Under the pieces are notes generated by a model, which did not search any database, was not told the origin of the DNA, and saw only the letters and a program-made list of their open reading frames with translations. Below are positions 5,756 to 7,346 of a DNA stretch of 7,346 nt, in pieces. This stretch comes from an uncultured Dialister sp. (GTDB lineage Bacteria; Bacillota; Negativicutes; Veillonellales; Dialisteraceae), in the NCBI GenBank assembly GCA_900545785.1, contig URAA01000073.1, forward strand, positions 1 to 7,346, given 5' to 3'. A program made the translations under genes and the position numbers. The stretch's first letter is position 1; each line of letters opens with the position of its first letter.

Positions 5756-5794
5756 AAAATGAATAAAATGCAATTCTTTGAGAAAAACCCGCTC

Positions 5795-7210
5795 TTACTC
5801 TTTTCCGTTCCAACAGTAAGTACACATCTTGTCGGGATCGATTCCCGCAGCGGTAAGCATATCATCCAGACGATTGAAGCTTAAACTGGTAAATCCCATT
5901 TTCTTTCCGATTTTCTCCACCATTTTATGATATCTGTCAGAATCGGGATTTGCATAATCGTCCAATATGACGCGGTCAACCTGCTGCCCCTCTTCTTCTG
6001 CTATGACACGGCGGGCAATCAGTTCCATCTCAGAATTTGAGCGGGAGAAGTTTAAATATTTGCAGCCGAACAAGATCGGAGGACAAGCCGCACGGGCATG
6101 AACCTCTTTTGCTCCGCTTTCAAAAAGAAACTCCGCCGTTTCTCGAAGCTGGGTTCCTCTTACAATAGAATCATCTACCAGAACCATTCTCTTCCCTTTT
6201 ATGAGTTCATGAATCGGAATCAGTTTCATCTTTGCAATAAGATTCCGTTTAGACTGAATAGTCGGCATAAAGGATCTGGACCAAGTCGGCGTATATTTGA
6301 CAAGAGGCCTTGAGAAAGGTATTCCCGATTCATTGGCATATCCCATGGCATGAGCGATCCCCGAGTCCGGTACGCCGGCTACGATATCTATCTCATTTTT
6401 AGTGAGCCCGTCTCTTCTTGCCATAGCACCGCCGCAGCGATATCTCATTTTTTCCACAGAAATTCCTTCATACCGGGCAGAAGGATATCCGTAGTATATC
6501 CAGAGGAACGTACAGATTTTCATCTTTTTCCCCGGAGCCATGAGCGTCCGTACTCCCTCAGGAGTCATGATAACTATTTCTCCCGGCCCCAGTTCTCTGT
6601 AGAATTCATATTCCAAATTTAAATAAGCGGAAGATTCAAAAGTGGCACAATAGCCGTCTTCTTTTTTCCCCAATACGATCGGCACTCTTCCCAGCTTATC
6701 CCGGGCGCAGTACAACCCGTCGGCGGTCAGCAAAAGAAGACTCAAAGTTCCGTCTATCTTTTCTTGGGCATAGCGGATTCCTTCTATAAGATTATCTTTC
6801 TGATTGATCAGCGTTCCTACGAGTTCCGTGGCATTAATATGCCCTCCGCTCATTTCAAGGAAATGGGTGCCTCCTTTTTTGATGATCTCATCGGCAAGTT
6901 CTTCCATATTATTAATTTTCGAAACCGTCGCCAATGCATAAGTACCGTGATGAGAGCGGACAATCAGCGGCTGTGCTTCGTAATCCGATATACAGCCGAT
7001 TCCCATATTTCCCTTCAGATGATGAACATCGCCGTCGAATTTCGTTCGAAACGGTGAATTCTCAATATCATGAATAGATCGGTTGAACCCGTCTTCCCCC
7101 AAAAACACCATTCCCGCTCTTCTTGTTCCCAAATGGGAGTGGTAGTCGGTACCGAAAAATACATCAAATACACAATCAGACTTAAGCGTTGCCCCAAAAA
7201 ATCCGCTCAT
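5795..7210 (-). CDS. PurF-family (amidophosphoribosyltransferase) paralog with degenerate glutaminase site
   Basis: This 471-residue protein matches glutamine-PRPP amidotransferase along its length, but the N-terminal glutaminase half has lost its catalytic residues. It starts MSGFFGATLK, where PurF has Cys at position 2 (the nucleophile after Met removal). The GIGHVRYST arginine segment is replaced by GIGCISDYEAQP, the LAHNGNLTN oxyanion loop by LATVSKINN, and the aspartate of TTSDSE by Asn. The phosphoribosyltransferase half looks intact: VAGVPDSGIAHAMGYA, RSFMPTIQSKR, and the PRPP loop VLVDDSIVRGT (D346, D347). The four cysteines that bind a 4Fe-4S cluster in Bacillus PurF have counterparts at C233, C383, C463 and C466 (ending CTYCWNGKE). 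It might use free ammonia, another amine, or have a regulatory role. No other pur gene is near. GAAGGG (7218-7223), 7 nt before ATG 7210, favours this start over ATG 7234. Automated annotation would call it PurF. Confidence 0.88.
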   Translation of the reverse strand: MSGFFGATLKSDCVFDVFFGTDYHSHLGTRRAGMVFLGEDGFNRSIHDIENSPFRTKFDGDVHHLKGNMGIGCISDYEAQPLIVRSHHGTYALATVSKINNMEELADEIIKKGGTHFLEMSGGHINATELVGTLINQKDNLIEGIRYAQEKIDGTLSLLLLTADGLYCARDKLGRVPIVLGKKEDGYCATFESSAYLNLEYEFYRELGPGEIVIMTPEGVRTLMAPGKKMKICTFLWIYYGYPSARYEGISVEKMRYRCGGAMARRDGLTKNEIDIVAGVPDSGIAHAMGYANESGIPFSRPLVKYTPTWSRSFMPTIQSKRNLIAKMKLIPIHELIKGKRMVLVDDSIVRGTQLRETAEFLFESGAKEVHARAACPPILFGCKYLNFSRSNSEMELIARRVIAEEEGQQVDRVILDDYANPDSDRYHKMVEKIGKKMGFTSLSFNRLDDMLTAAGIDPDKMCTYCWNGKE

Positions 7211-7228
7211 TTCTTTTCCCTTCCCTTT
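7211..7228 (-). promoter_or_regulatory. RBS that decides the start of the PurF-like gene
   Basis: Minus strand AAAGGGAAGGG (7218-7228) lies 7 nt before ATG 7210. The alternative ATG at 7234 has no Shine-Dalgarno sequence and would translate the RBS itself as KGKGKE. The choice matters because it puts Ser at position 2, where PurF has its nucleophilic Cys. Confidence 0.8.
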
Positions 7229-7259
7229 ACACATGATGTGATTTATTTGAATATTTTTT

Positions 7260-7289
7260 ATTATAAAACATATCGGCTCTATATTTCAG
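7260..7289 (-). promoter_or_regulatory. Candidate promoter of the PurF-like gene with overlapping inverted repeat
   Basis: A perfect -10 TATAAT (7260-7265, minus strand), an 18-nt spacer and CTGAAA (7284-7289) as a moderate -35. The inverted repeat ACATATC/GATATGT (7268-7274 with 7292-7298) brackets the -35 and spacer and could be an operator. It does not resemble the Bacillus PurR box. The UTR would be ~45 nt. Confidence 0.5.
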
Positions 7290-7346
7290 GGGATATGTCA
7301 TATTTTATTAAAAATTAATCAATCCTTATAAATACCTCTTAGATCG

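Noticed and set aside
5662..5865. 67-residue minus-strand frame overlapping the end of the PurF-like gene
   Set aside because: Half of it is antiparallel to nothing but AT-rich intergenic DNA and the rest is the PurF-like gene in another frame. It has no RBS and no protein-like pattern.
7211..7234. PurF-like gene starting at ATG 7234 with the N-terminus MCKGKGKEM
   Set aside because: The Cys at position 2 is tempting as a replacement nucleophile, but there is no RBS upstream and the extension is simply the translated purine-rich Shine-Dalgarno sequence. It also would not align with the Ntn-type N-terminus, whose equivalent is SGFFG.

Overview
The window looks like chromosomal DNA of a low-to-moderate GC Bacillota. 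The gene content, the AT-rich promoters, the strong AGGAG-type ribosome binding sites and the protein sequences fit an anaerobic, host-associated member. The Negativicutes (a Dialister/Veillonella-like organism) is my best guess, but it rests on protein flavour rather than a marker gene. I see no rRNA, tRNA, IS element, CRISPR array or phage gene.

Layout from left to right. (1) 1-880, minus: the N-terminal two thirds of a MATE-family efflux pump, cut by the window edge. (2) 881-1071: its leader, with a series of hairpins ending in an intrinsic-terminator-like stem only 18 nt before the start codon, so the pump is probably controlled by attenuation. (3) 1072-1431, minus: an unrecognised 119-residue protein with a good RBS and a candidate promoter. 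(4) 1432-1794: a divergent intergenic region. (5) 1795-3978, plus: ornithine decarboxylase SpeF, starting at TTG. (6) 4038-4080: a terminator shared by convergent genes. (7) 4101-5261, minus: an AlaX-type alanyl-tRNA editing protein with a C-terminal DHHA1 domain. (8) 5381-5632, minus: an 83-residue protein that is only the middle domain of FakA/DAK-like proteins. (9) 5795-7210, minus: a PurF-family protein whose glutaminase site has decayed while its PRPP site and four Fe-S cysteines remain.

The genes do not form one obvious pathway. SpeF makes putrescine from ornithine and consumes a proton, and it stands alone without a PotE antiporter. The three right-hand minus-strand genes are co-oriented but have separate promoter candidates, and a terminator-like repeat follows the PurF-like gene. 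The most interesting objects are the glutaminase-dead PurF paralog, the free-standing FakA middle domain, and the attenuator-like leader of the MATE pump, which overlaps a possible arginine-rich leader peptide.
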